This document shows, piece by piece, positions 6,953 to 12,423 of a DNA stretch of 12,423 nt. Numbering within the stretch: position 1 is the stretch's first letter; each line of letters opens with the position of its first letter. A model generated the notes under the pieces. That model was not told where the DNA came from and ran no database searches. It was given only the letters and a program-made list of their open reading frames with translations. Source of the DNA: Spirochaetaceae bacterium. Its GTDB lineage: Bacteria > Spirochaetota > Spirochaetia > Treponematales > Breznakiellaceae. The position numbers and the translations under genes were made by a program. The stretch lies in the NCBI GenBank assembly GCA_031290855.1, contig JAISLM010000052.1:1-12423 (forward strand), read 5' to 3'.

Positions 6953-7445
6953 GATCTGACCGCTACCAACCAAGTATGGGCGGCTGACATTACCTACATC
7001 CGCACCGATGAGGGCTTTCCGTGTCTCGGTCTGATTATGGATCTGTTTTCCCGAAAAATAGCCGGCTGACACGCCGGGGACACGCTGGAGGCGGAGAGGA
7101 GGCCGTCCGCGCCCTGGAACTGGCGCTGAAGGATCTCCCCGATAGCTCGTTCCCCGCCCGTCATTCGGACCGGGGCGCCGGTATTGTTCGCGTCTGTATG
7201 TTGAAAAGCTCATATCCCGCGGGCTTCCGGTGGGTAGACATGAGTAACTTCACTGTTACGAAAACGCCCGTGCCGAAAGGCTGAACGGGATATTAAAACA
7301 GAAATACGGCCTCGGCTGTTCGTTTAAGAGCGGGAAACAGGCGCTGGCGGCGGCTGGTGAGGCGGTGTTCCCGTACAACACCAGGCGGCCTCATCTGGCC
7401 CTTAACTACGAGACGCCTGAAAACACGCACCCTGGGGTTGCGCAA
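6953..7445 (+). pseudogene. IS3-family OrfB (integrase core), decayed
   Basis: The DDE integrase core can be read in pieces. TNQVWAADITYIRTDEG (from 6965) carries the first catalytic Asp, followed by LGLIMDLFSRKIAG. An in-frame TGA at 7067-7069 stands where Trp is expected. The frame then changes, and ALELALKDLPDSSFPARHSD carries the second Asp. After another shift, CYENARAERLNGILKQKYG carries the catalytic Glu and NTRRPHLALNYETP closes the domain. All three acidic residues survive but the gene is broken by at least two frameshifts and one nonsense change. The N-terminal half is deleted. Confidence 0.75.
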
Positions 7446-7473
7446 ATATCTGTCAACCTATTTCAGGACTGGA

Positions 7474-7560
7474 CAGCGACTAGCACGGAACTTACCGATC
7501 TGCCGGGGTCTGACCCCATCCCGACTTAAATCGTTATCTGGTAATGATTTAGAGCAATAA
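7474..7560. repeat. 87-bp direct repeat, copy 2
   Basis: Same sequence class as 6520-6606, with differences mainly in the middle (CTCTATTG versus CCATCCCG). It contains a complete GGGGTCTGACCCC palindrome at 7505-7517. It starts just past the right inverted repeat of the IS3 remnant and ends directly at the hairpin at 7561. Confidence 0.8.
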
Positions 7561-7575
7561 GCCGCCTGCGGCGGC
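7561..7575. repeat. GC hairpin upstream of deoxysugar cassette
   Basis: GCCGCC, loop TGC, GGCGGC, followed by TTATTAG. The stem is only 6 bp and the trailing T-run is weak. It could slow read-through from the IS remnant, but it is as easily one of the many three-base-loop palindromes in this window. Confidence 0.3.
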
Positions 7576-7646
7576 TTATTAGTAATGAGCTATGGGTGTC
7601 GCCTGTCCGCCTTTTATCAAACGCCTTATTACGCTATGCTTTTTTC

Positions 7647-9041
7647 ATGCTGCTGCGTTCATTGTGCGCGTTAAACGAGGGCGCCCGGAATTCGCTGGAA
7701 GATATATCGGGCCTTATAGAGCGGAGGAGCAGGGAGACAGCGGTTGATGTAAAAACGGTTCCTTTTTCACGGCTTGATAATTGGGTCGTCGACGACAAAG
7801 GCGGCCTGAAACATTCAAGCGGCAAGTTTTTTTCGGTGGAGGGTGTCGAAGCGGAGACCGGTTACGGGTCTTTCCGGCGCTGGACCCAGCCGCTGATAAA
7901 TCAACCTGAAATCGGTTATTTAGGTCTGCTTGCGAAGGAATTTAACGGCGTCCTGCATTTCCTGATGCAGATGAAGATTGAGCCGGGCAATATAAACCAT
8001 GTGCAGGTTTCACCGACCCTACAGGCGACCAGAAGCAATTTCCGCCGGGAGCATCACGGCAGAAAGCCGTTTTACCTGGACCGTTTTGAAGACGCCGCCC
8101 CGCGTGACATCCTTGTCGATCAGCTTCAGTCGGAACACGGATCGCGGTTTTTGCGGAAGCGCAACAGAAATATCGTTGTAATGCTTGACGGCGATATCGA
8201 GCTTTATCAGGATTTTTGCTGGATGACCGCCGGGCAGATAAAGGCTCTTACGCTGCTTGACAACAAGGTGAATATGTCGGCACGGTCCGTTTTTTCACTG
8301 CTCAACCCGGGCCGCTTCGCGCGGCCTTTTGACGACACGCGGGCGCTGTCCGCCTTTGGAAAGGCCCTCCTGCTGTCGGCGGGCACGGATCACAGCGTTC
8401 ATTCGACGGATACGCTTTTGTCATGGCTTACAGGCTTGAAGGCGGACTGCAAACTTGTCGTCCGGCCCTGTCCCGTAAACAAAATGCCCGAATGGCGCGT
8501 AAGCGAGGATGAAATCGCCCGCAGGGACGGTAAATATTTCAAGATTTTGGGGATAAACGTTTCTATCGCGGGCCGCGAGGTCACTTCGTGGTGCCAGCCT
8601 GTGATCAAAGCGGCGCAAAATTATTTGTGCGCGTTTATCGTAAAAGAGTTTCACGGCGTTCCGCACTTCCTCGTACAGGCCAAACTTGAATGCGGCAATT
8701 ATGACGTGATTGAATTGGCGCCTACTGTTCAATGTTTTACGGACGGAGGAGACGACGGAGGCGGCGAAAATGAAAGCGGCGATCCTGTTCCGTTTTTTGA
8801 TTACGTGCGCGTCACGCCGCCGGAACGGATACTGTACGACACTCTGCAATCGGAAGAGGGCGGCAGGTTTTATCACGATCAAAACCGGTATATGCTGGTC
8901 ATGGCGGGCGGGGATTTGCCGGAGGAGATACCGGAAGAGTTCGCGTGGATGTCGCTGAAACAGGTATACACGTTCTTGCGTTTCAATAATTTTGTTAACG
9001 TGCAGGCGCGCAGTCTTATCGCCGCGCTGCCTTACGTTTAG
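7647..9041 (+). CDS. NDP-hexose 2,3-dehydratase
   Basis: Cytoplasmic enzyme that removes water across C2-C3 of an NDP-4-keto-6-deoxyhexose to give the unstable 3,4-diketo intermediate, the first committed step to 2-deoxysugars (family of EvaA/TylX3/OleV). From ATG 7647 it is 464 aa, close to the family length, and contains the characteristic internal duplication. Repeat 1 has SGKFFSVEGVE, QPEIGYLGLLAKEFNGVLHF, MKIEPGNINHVQVSPT and LQSEHGSRFLRKRNRN. Repeat 2 has YLCAFIVKEFHGVPHFLVQ, AKLECGNYDVIELAPTVQ and LQSEEGGRF. A GTG at 7596 would add 17 residues; I prefer 7647 because relatives start about there, though neither start has a clear ribosome-binding site. The ketoreductase gene follows after 34 bp, so the two are probably co-transcribed. 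No other deoxysugar gene is in the window. Confidence 0.9.
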   Translation: MLLRSLCALNEGARNSLEDISGLIERRSRETAVDVKTVPFSRLDNWVVDDKGGLKHSSGKFFSVEGVEAETGYGSFRRWTQPLINQPEIGYLGLLAKEFNGVLHFLMQMKIEPGNINHVQVSPTLQATRSNFRREHHGRKPFYLDRFEDAAPRDILVDQLQSEHGSRFLRKRNRNIVVMLDGDIELYQDFCWMTAGQIKALTLLDNKVNMSARSVFSLLNPGRFARPFDDTRALSAFGKALLLSAGTDHSVHSTDTLLSWLTGLKADCKLVVRPCPVNKMPEWRVSEDEIARRDGKYFKILGINVSIAGREVTSWCQPVIKAAQNYLCAFIVKEFHGVPHFLVQAKLECGNYDVIELAPTVQCFTDGGDDGGGENESGDPVPFFDYVRVTPPERILYDTLQSEEGGRFYHDQNRYMLVMAGGDLPEEIPEEFAWMSLKQVYTFLRFNNFVNVQARSLIAALPYV

Positions 9042-9060
9042 GGCGGCGCGTTTTGCCGCC
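9042..9060 (+). promoter_or_regulatory. Intergenic hairpin between dehydratase and reductase
   Basis: GGCGGC (9042-9047) pairs with GCCGCC (9055-9060) directly after the dehydratase stop codon and 4 bp before the weak ribosome-binding site (AGGA, 9065-9068) of the next gene. The loop GCGTTTT carries the only T-run, so it is not a standard terminator. It may stabilise the upstream message or tune translation of the reductase. Confidence 0.3.
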
Positions 9061-9075
9061 GGACAGGATCACCGT

Positions 9076-10062
9076 ATGAAAAAGAAGTATATAGCCGCCG
9101 TTTTGGGCTGCGCCCATATAGCGGTGCGCTCTCTTATACCGGAGCTGTTCCGGTCGCCTCGTTTTAAGCTTGCCGCCGTCGCAAGCCGCGACAGGGCAAA
9201 GGCCCGCGCCGCCGCGGAACCTTACCCCGGCGTTTCGTGCGGAACGTATGACGAAATTATCCGTGACGGGAGTATAGATCTGGTTTATATACCGCTGCCC
9301 AATTCGATGCACTATGAATGGATCATGAAAGCACTGGAAAACGGCAAACACGTTCTCTGCGAGAAGTCGCTGGTTACCGAGTATAGCCAGTTGGAGGAGA
9401 TAACGGCTTTTGCGTGTGCGCAAAGGCTGCTTGTCGCCGAGAATTTCCAGTTTCGTTTTCATTCGCAGCACAGGTGGACGCTTGATTCTCTTGCCGCCGG
9501 AATAATTGGCGAGATACGCCTGTTCCGAAGTTCTTTTGGCATCCCGCCGCTGCCCGCCGGCAATATCCGTTATTCAAAGGATTTGGGCGGCGGCTCTCTT
9601 CTGGACAACGGCGCTTACCCGTTGAAGGCGATGCAGTTTATCCTGGGCGGCTACGATTTCACGATGAAAGCCGCCACGCTGCGTTACGGGGAGAGCGGCG
9701 TCGATATTTCCGGCGCGATGTATCTGGACTGCCCCGAAGGGATTGCGGCGGAACTGGCTTTCGGCATGGACAACTTCTACCAGTGCAACTATGAAATCTG
9801 GGGCAGTACGGGAAAAATTACCGCCGCCCGCGCCTTTACCGCGCCGCCCGGTCTTAAGCCGCGCATAGTTTTTGAAACGGCGGACGGCGTGGAAGACATG
9901 GAAATGCCCGCCGACAACCACTTTGCCAATATGCTGCTCCATATCGCGGAATGTCTGGACAACGGTAATTTTGAGGACGAATACGCGCAGAACCTGCGGC
10001 AGGCCGCCTACATCAAACGGGCGCTTGAACTCGCGCAAAGGCCGGAGGCCTTTGCCCTATAA
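9076..10062 (+). CDS. Gfo/Idh/MocA oxidoreductase, probable NDP-hexose 3-ketoreductase
   Basis: NAD(P)H-dependent cytoplasmic reductase, 328 aa, of the Gfo/Idh/MocA family. The Rossmann motif is VLGCAHIA (residues 9-16), then SRDRAKARAAA, YIPLPNSMHYEW, and the catalytic-lysine motif CEKSLVTE with Lys97. GGGSLLDNGAY ends at Tyr181, equivalent to the active-site Tyr of KijD10-type 3-ketoreductases. Those enzymes reduce the C3 ketone formed by the 2,3-dehydratase, and the upstream gene encodes exactly that dehydratase, which makes this role likely. The usual EKP reads EKS here. ATG 9076 was chosen over the longer frame opening at 8992 because that upstream part overlaps the dehydratase and lacks homology; AGGA sits 7 bp upstream. 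The stereochemistry (axial or equatorial OH) cannot be told from sequence. Confidence 0.87.
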   Translation: MKKKYIAAVLGCAHIAVRSLIPELFRSPRFKLAAVASRDRAKARAAAEPYPGVSCGTYDEIIRDGSIDLVYIPLPNSMHYEWIMKALENGKHVLCEKSLVTEYSQLEEITAFACAQRLLVAENFQFRFHSQHRWTLDSLAAGIIGEIRLFRSSFGIPPLPAGNIRYSKDLGGGSLLDNGAYPLKAMQFILGGYDFTMKAATLRYGESGVDISGAMYLDCPEGIAAELAFGMDNFYQCNYEIWGSTGKITAARAFTAPPGLKPRIVFETADGVEDMEMPADNHFANMLLHIAECLDNGNFEDEYAQNLRQAAYIKRALELAQRPEAFAL

Positions 10063-10102
10063 GTTTTCCGGGGTGTTTCTAAACCCTGTATCAATTTAAT
10101 AA

Positions 10103-10138
10103 TGAATCTCCGCGCGGCAAGCGCGAACCTAAGGTTCG
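10103..10138. repeat. CAAG-type repeat fused to a second palindrome
   Basis: TGAATCTCCGCGCGGCAAGC resembles the left half of the palindrome at 1988-2016, but the right arm is replaced by CGAACC-TAA-GGTTCG (10124-10138), a perfect 6-bp stem with a 3-nt loop. It is followed directly by copy B of the 167-bp repeat, as if two repeats had recombined. Confidence 0.4.
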
Positions 10139-10141
10139 GCA

Positions 10142-10309
10142 GGGTATCTTGTAAGCGCCGCATAATCGAAAGGGTTCGATCGGATGCGGAAATTTATCAC
10201 CTGTGGTGGTTTGCATAGCAAACCTTGTTTGCCCGCAAACCCGTCTACTACCATTTTTTTGTAGTTGTTACCCACCCTAAGCGCCACAAAACAGCGTCGA
10301 GCGCCCGCA
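10142..10309. repeat. 167-bp repeat, copy B
   Basis: Second copy of the repeat at 1732-1898, same orientation, about 8.4 kb away. The double palindrome is retained and the first stem is one base pair longer (GGTTTGC-ATA-GCAAACC). Differences cluster near the left end and around 10252-10277. After GCGCCCGCAC the copies diverge completely, defining the right edge. The copy lies in the gap between the deoxysugar cassette and the kinase operon. Confidence 0.75.
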
Positions 10310-10635
10310 CGATGATCTTTTCGGCGGGATTAAAAAGCGTGTACTAATCTTCTCCGGTATCAAAGTCGATGATCCGCGAGACGGCAAATTCCCTTTTAAG
10401 GGCGATAAATTCCCGCAAAAAAGTCCGTGTTCCTTCCCTGCCCGGAACGAAACTGAAATCCTCTACCATGGAGAAACTATAGATGAGGATACGGGAATGC
10501 CGCAAGGGGGAAAATCACCACACGTCGTGCTCCGTTACGGGTCGTCCCCTGGCCAGAACGGCGCCAGGCAGCGAATTTATCCCCGTGCCAAACCCTTCGG
10601 GTTTGTCCCCGCAGTCTTCTCCGCTACCCTTACTG
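10310..10635 (+). other. Gap with long start-less open frame
   Basis: A plus-strand frame is open from 10281 to the stop at 10830-10832 with no ATG until 10497. It begins inside repeat B and runs across the promoter of the kinase operon, so most of it is unlikely to be a gene. On the minus strand a 41-codon frame (10469 down to 10344; MVEDFSFVPGREGTRTF at its start) looks protein-like but matches nothing I know and has no ribosome-binding site. A perfect palindrome CAAACCC-TTC-GGGTTTG lies at 10589-10605. Remnants of a lost gene are possible. Confidence 0.25.
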
Positions 10636-10664
10636 TTGAAAAATTGGAAACAACCAGATATAAT
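10636..10664 (+). promoter_or_regulatory. Sigma-70 type promoter of kinase operon
   Basis: TTGAAA at 10636-10641, a 17-bp spacer, and a consensus TATAAT at 10659-10664. Transcription would start near 10671, 29 bp before the small ORF at 10700 and about 195 bp before the kinase. It is the best promoter match in the window and marks the transition to AT-rich DNA. Confidence 0.7.
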
Positions 10665-10699
10665 ATAAATCGGTCCTTAATGGATTGGAGGATAGATAT

Positions 10700-10840
10700 A
10701 TGTTTTACAGGGTTGATATCCTTCTATTTTGTAATACGCTGCCTTTTATCAAGGGATGTGCGGATAAAAATAGGGGAATTGAAGCCCAGCGGCAGTCATT
10801 CCTGCCTTTTTGCTATGCAACCGATTTTATGAAAAAATGA
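10700..10840 (+). CDS. Small ORF of 46 aa upstream of kinase
   Basis: ATG 10700 follows GGAGG (10687-10691) at 8-bp spacing, directly downstream of the strong promoter, and the frame ends TGA at 10838-10840, 24 bp before the kinase start. The start reads MFYRVDILLFCNTLPFIKGC, mildly hydrophobic, and the end TDFMKK. It matches no family I recognise. It could be a genuine small protein of the kinase/methyltransferase operon, a regulatory leader peptide, or chance. The good ribosome-binding site and position favour translation. Confidence 0.4.
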   Translation: MFYRVDILLFCNTLPFIKGCADKNRGIEAQRQSFLPFCYATDFMKK

Positions 10841-10852
10841 CATAGATTATAA

Positions 10853-10859
10853 GGGGGGG
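10853..10859 (+). promoter_or_regulatory. G7 tract within the kinase ribosome-binding site
   Basis: Seven consecutive G bases follow AA at 10851-10852 and end 5 bp before the kinase ATG at 10865. The tract itself is the Shine-Dalgarno sequence. Length change by polymerase slippage would alter ribosome-binding-site spacing, a known mode of phase variation in other bacteria, though seven is short for that. Confidence 0.4.
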
Positions 10860-10864
10860 ATTAT

Positions 10865-11974
10865 ATGAACGAAAAGATAGTTGAGTTTTTAAGGAAAAAG
10901 GATTATAGACTAATCAGAAATATTGGACGCGGAGGAACAGCCGTTACAGTCCTTTTGAAAGACGATTTAATCGACAAAGAATTTGTATGTAAAAAATATC
11001 TTCCTGTGAACGGCATTGATCCCAAAGAGTACTACTATAATTTTATTACCGAAATAAAACTGTTACATGAAATTTCACATCCAAATATTGTTCGGGTATA
11101 TAACTATTATTTATATCCTGATAAATATACGGGATATTTACTCATGGAATATATTGACGGAGAAATAATATCGGATTTTATTAGCAAAAATCCTGAAAAG
11201 ATTAACAGTGTTTTCGAGCAAACAATTACCGGCTTTAAGTATTTGGAAGACCATAATATCTTACACCGCGATATTAGGAATACCAACATCTTGATAACAA
11301 AAGAGGGAGTTGTGAAAATAATTGATTTTGGATTTGGAAAAAAATTAATTTTTTCAAATGATATTAATAAAAGTATAAGCCTGAATTGGTGGTGTGATAT
11401 CCCCGATGAATTTTCTCAAGGAGAGTATAAAAAAGAAACCGAAGTATATTTTGTTGGCAAATTATTTGAATTTTTACTTCAGCAAAATCAAATAAAAAAC
11501 TTCTCATACTATTCTGAACTACAATTAATGACAGAAAAAAATCCTGAAAATAGATTAAGATCGTTTAGTTCGCTCGAAAACGATTTGTTTCAAAAGAGCA
11601 ATTTATTGGATTTTTTTAACGATGAAGAAAAAGAGGCTTATAGATGTTTTGCAAATGCGCTGACCCAATTAATTACAAAAATCGAAAGTGGAGCAACATA
11701 TAATAACGCTGAAAGCATACTGCGGCAATTAGAAAGTGTTTATCAAAAAAATATGCTTGAAGAAACCGTTCAGAACATTTCAAGTGTTATTCGTGTTTTT
11801 TTGAATGGGAATTTTTATCTTGGAAATGGTTACTATATGTATGTATGGTATCTTAAAGATTTCATTGACCTTCTTAAAAGTTGTAGTAATGAAAAATTTA
11901 AGGTTATTATAATGAATATATACAATCGCCTTGATGGAATTCGAAGGTATGAAAAATATTATATACCCTTTTAA
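10865..11974 (+). CDS. Eukaryotic-like (Hanks-type) protein kinase
   Basis: A 369-aa cytoplasmic protein with a complete protein-kinase domain at about 14-240. The glycine loop is IGRGGTAVTV (20-29). Lys43 is the ATP-binding lysine in FVCKK and Glu63 lies in the C-helix (TEIKLL). The catalytic loop HRDIRNTNIL spans 134-143 with Asp136 and Asn141, and the magnesium-binding DFG lies at 154-156. All catalytic residues are present, so activity on Ser/Thr (or Tyr) is expected. The activation-segment end reads PDEF rather than APE. Residues about 260-369 are a helical C-terminal region I do not recognise; no membrane segment or sensor domain is seen. The gene is strikingly AT-rich compared with all other genes here, a sign of recent transfer. 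The methyltransferase gene starts 17 bp downstream, so they are almost certainly co-transcribed. PglW-type kinases are a functional analogy only. Confidence 0.88.
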   Translation: MNEKIVEFLRKKDYRLIRNIGRGGTAVTVLLKDDLIDKEFVCKKYLPVNGIDPKEYYYNFITEIKLLHEISHPNIVRVYNYYLYPDKYTGYLLMEYIDGEIISDFISKNPEKINSVFEQTITGFKYLEDHNILHRDIRNTNILITKEGVVKIIDFGFGKKLIFSNDINKSISLNWWCDIPDEFSQGEYKKETEVYFVGKLFEFLLQQNQIKNFSYYSELQLMTEKNPENRLRSFSSLENDLFQKSNLLDFFNDEEKEAYRCFANALTQLITKIESGATYNNAESILRQLESVYQKNMLEETVQNISSVIRVFLNGNFYLGNGYYMYVWYLKDFIDLLKSCSNEKFKVIIMNIYNRLDGIRRYEKYYIPF

Positions 11975-11978
11975 GATT

Positions 11979-11984
11979 AAGGAG
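11979..11984 (+). promoter_or_regulatory. Ribosome-binding site of the methyltransferase gene
   Basis: AAGGAG, a near-perfect Shine-Dalgarno sequence, 7 bp before ATG 11992. It fixes the start of the partial methyltransferase gene and starts 4 bp after the kinase stop codon, with no room for a separate promoter. Confidence 0.75.
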
Positions 11985-11991
11985 TCCTCCC

Positions 11992-12423
11992 ATGCCCAAC
12001 CCTAAAAAACCCGCCGCCGCCAGCCCCACCCCAATTGACGCGTACACCTACGACGAATACGACCGGGCCAACATCCCCCCGGTGGGCATGGCGCAGTACG
12101 ACATGGCGGCAAGTCCCGAGGCAAAGTACGAATATGACCCCCACATAGACCCGTCCCTGCAATGGGCGGGGAAAAAGGAGGGCACATCCTTCACCGTTCC
12201 CACATCGTCAATCCACATCCACGAATCCATAAAGCCCCATAAGATAATCCGCTCCGTTCAAAGCATGGGGGACGACTACGTGGACCCGCAGGGCTGGCTC
12301 TTTGAATCCGATGCGGAACGGGCCAAACGCCGGAATGACGCCATAGAATTCTACCAGCACAAGGACAAATGGACCAACCGCCTGATTGCCGGGGACAGCC
12401 TGGTGATCATGAATTCCCTGCTG
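11992..12423 (+). CDS. Type III-like site-specific DNA methyltransferase, N-terminal part
   Basis: The first 144 codons of an adenine-specific DNA methyltransferase of the type III Mod (beta) class; the gene runs off the window. The family signature is visible: NIPPVGMAQYD, YEYDPHIDPSLQWAGK, TSFTVPTSSIHIHESIKP and, at the edge, NRLIAGDSLVIMNSLL, which in relatives directly precedes the SAM-binding and DPPY catalytic motifs. Those motifs are not yet reached, so activity cannot be judged. In a type III system Mod recognises the sequence, methylates one strand and pairs with a Res helicase-nuclease encoded next; that gene would be expected beyond the window. Base composition returns to GC-rich, unlike the kinase upstream. 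A strong AAGGAG supports the start. A standalone or BREX/ISP-like methyltransferase is the alternative. Confidence 0.82.
   Translation, partial: MPNPKKPAAASPTPIDAYTYDEYDRANIPPVGMAQYDMAASPEAKYEYDPHIDPSLQWAGKKEGTSFTVPTSSIHIHESIKPHKIIRSVQSMGDDYVDPQGWLFESDAERAKRRNDAIEFYQHKDKWTNRLIAGDSLVIMNSLL

Larger units (their letters stand above)
6637..7473 (+). mobile_element. Decayed IS3-family insertion sequence
   Basis: Contains the 5' part of OrfA and most of the integrase core of OrfB, with an internal deletion of the OrfA 3' end and the OrfB N-terminus. Near the ends, GTTGACA (6648-6654) and TGTCAAC (7451-7457) are inverted copies within longer imperfect inverted repeats (TTTGAA...GTTGACA against TCCTGAAATAGGTTGACA read from the right). 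The exact termini are uncertain. Compared with intact IS3 elements of about 1.2-1.5 kb it is short. An independent copy of its left end lies at 3893-4075. Confidence 0.7.

Noticed and set aside
7596..7646. GTG 7596 as start of the dehydratase
   Set aside because: Possible, but it lacks a ribosome-binding site and adds residues without family similarity; ATG 7647 fits the family N-terminus better.
1732..10309. Integron attC sites or a diversity-generating retroelement, both known in treponemes
   Set aside because: No consensus attC core pairs, no integrase, no reverse transcriptase, and no adenine-specific differences between repeat copies.

Overview
The window is a piece of a moderately GC-rich bacterial chromosome carrying many small palindromes, direct repeats and decayed insertion sequences. 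From the style of the transposase remnants and palindromic repeats I infer a host-associated spirochaete, most likely a Treponema of the termite-gut type. This rests on resemblance remembered from such genomes, not on a marker gene. No rRNA or tRNA gene was recognised.

Layout. 1-1720: a decayed IS4-family (Tn5-like) transposase, broken by frameshifts, by a roughly 110-bp three-hairpin element and by a 19-bp hairpin. 1721-2495: gene-free repeat mosaic, including copy A of a 167-bp repeat. 2517-3899: a secreted lytic transglycosylase with two LysM domains, whose 3' end abuts a truncated IS3-type OrfA remnant (3893-4075). 4240-4710: a REP-associated tyrosine-transposase-like protein that lacks the HUH motif. 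5193-6419 (minus strand): a divergent sodium/dicarboxylate-type symporter. 6520-7560: a decayed IS3-family element bracketed by 87-bp direct repeats. 7647-10062: a two-gene deoxysugar cassette (NDP-hexose 2,3-dehydratase, then a Gfo/Idh/MocA-type 3-ketoreductase). 10063-10635: another repeat-rich gene-free stretch with copy B of the 167-bp repeat. 10636-12423: a strong promoter, a 46-codon small ORF, an AT-rich eukaryotic-like protein kinase and the start of a type III-like DNA methyltransferase that runs off the window.

How the genes work together. The dehydratase and reductase catalyse consecutive steps of C-2 deoxygenation of an NDP-4-keto-6-deoxyhexose, so the cassette probably feeds a 2,6-dideoxysugar into a surface glycan or a glycosylated product. 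The transglycosylase acts on the cell wall and the symporter imports a small solute; neither is obviously linked to the cassette. The most interesting region is the right end. A foreign-looking Hanks-type kinase with all catalytic residues sits 17 bp upstream of a modification methyltransferase, behind a near-consensus promoter and a small ORF with its own ribosome-binding site. Pairing a kinase with a DNA methyltransferase recalls the logic of Pgl/BREX, but this methyltransferase looks like the type III Mod class. It is a candidate for a less-described kinase-linked restriction or defence operon; the decisive downstream genes lie outside the window.
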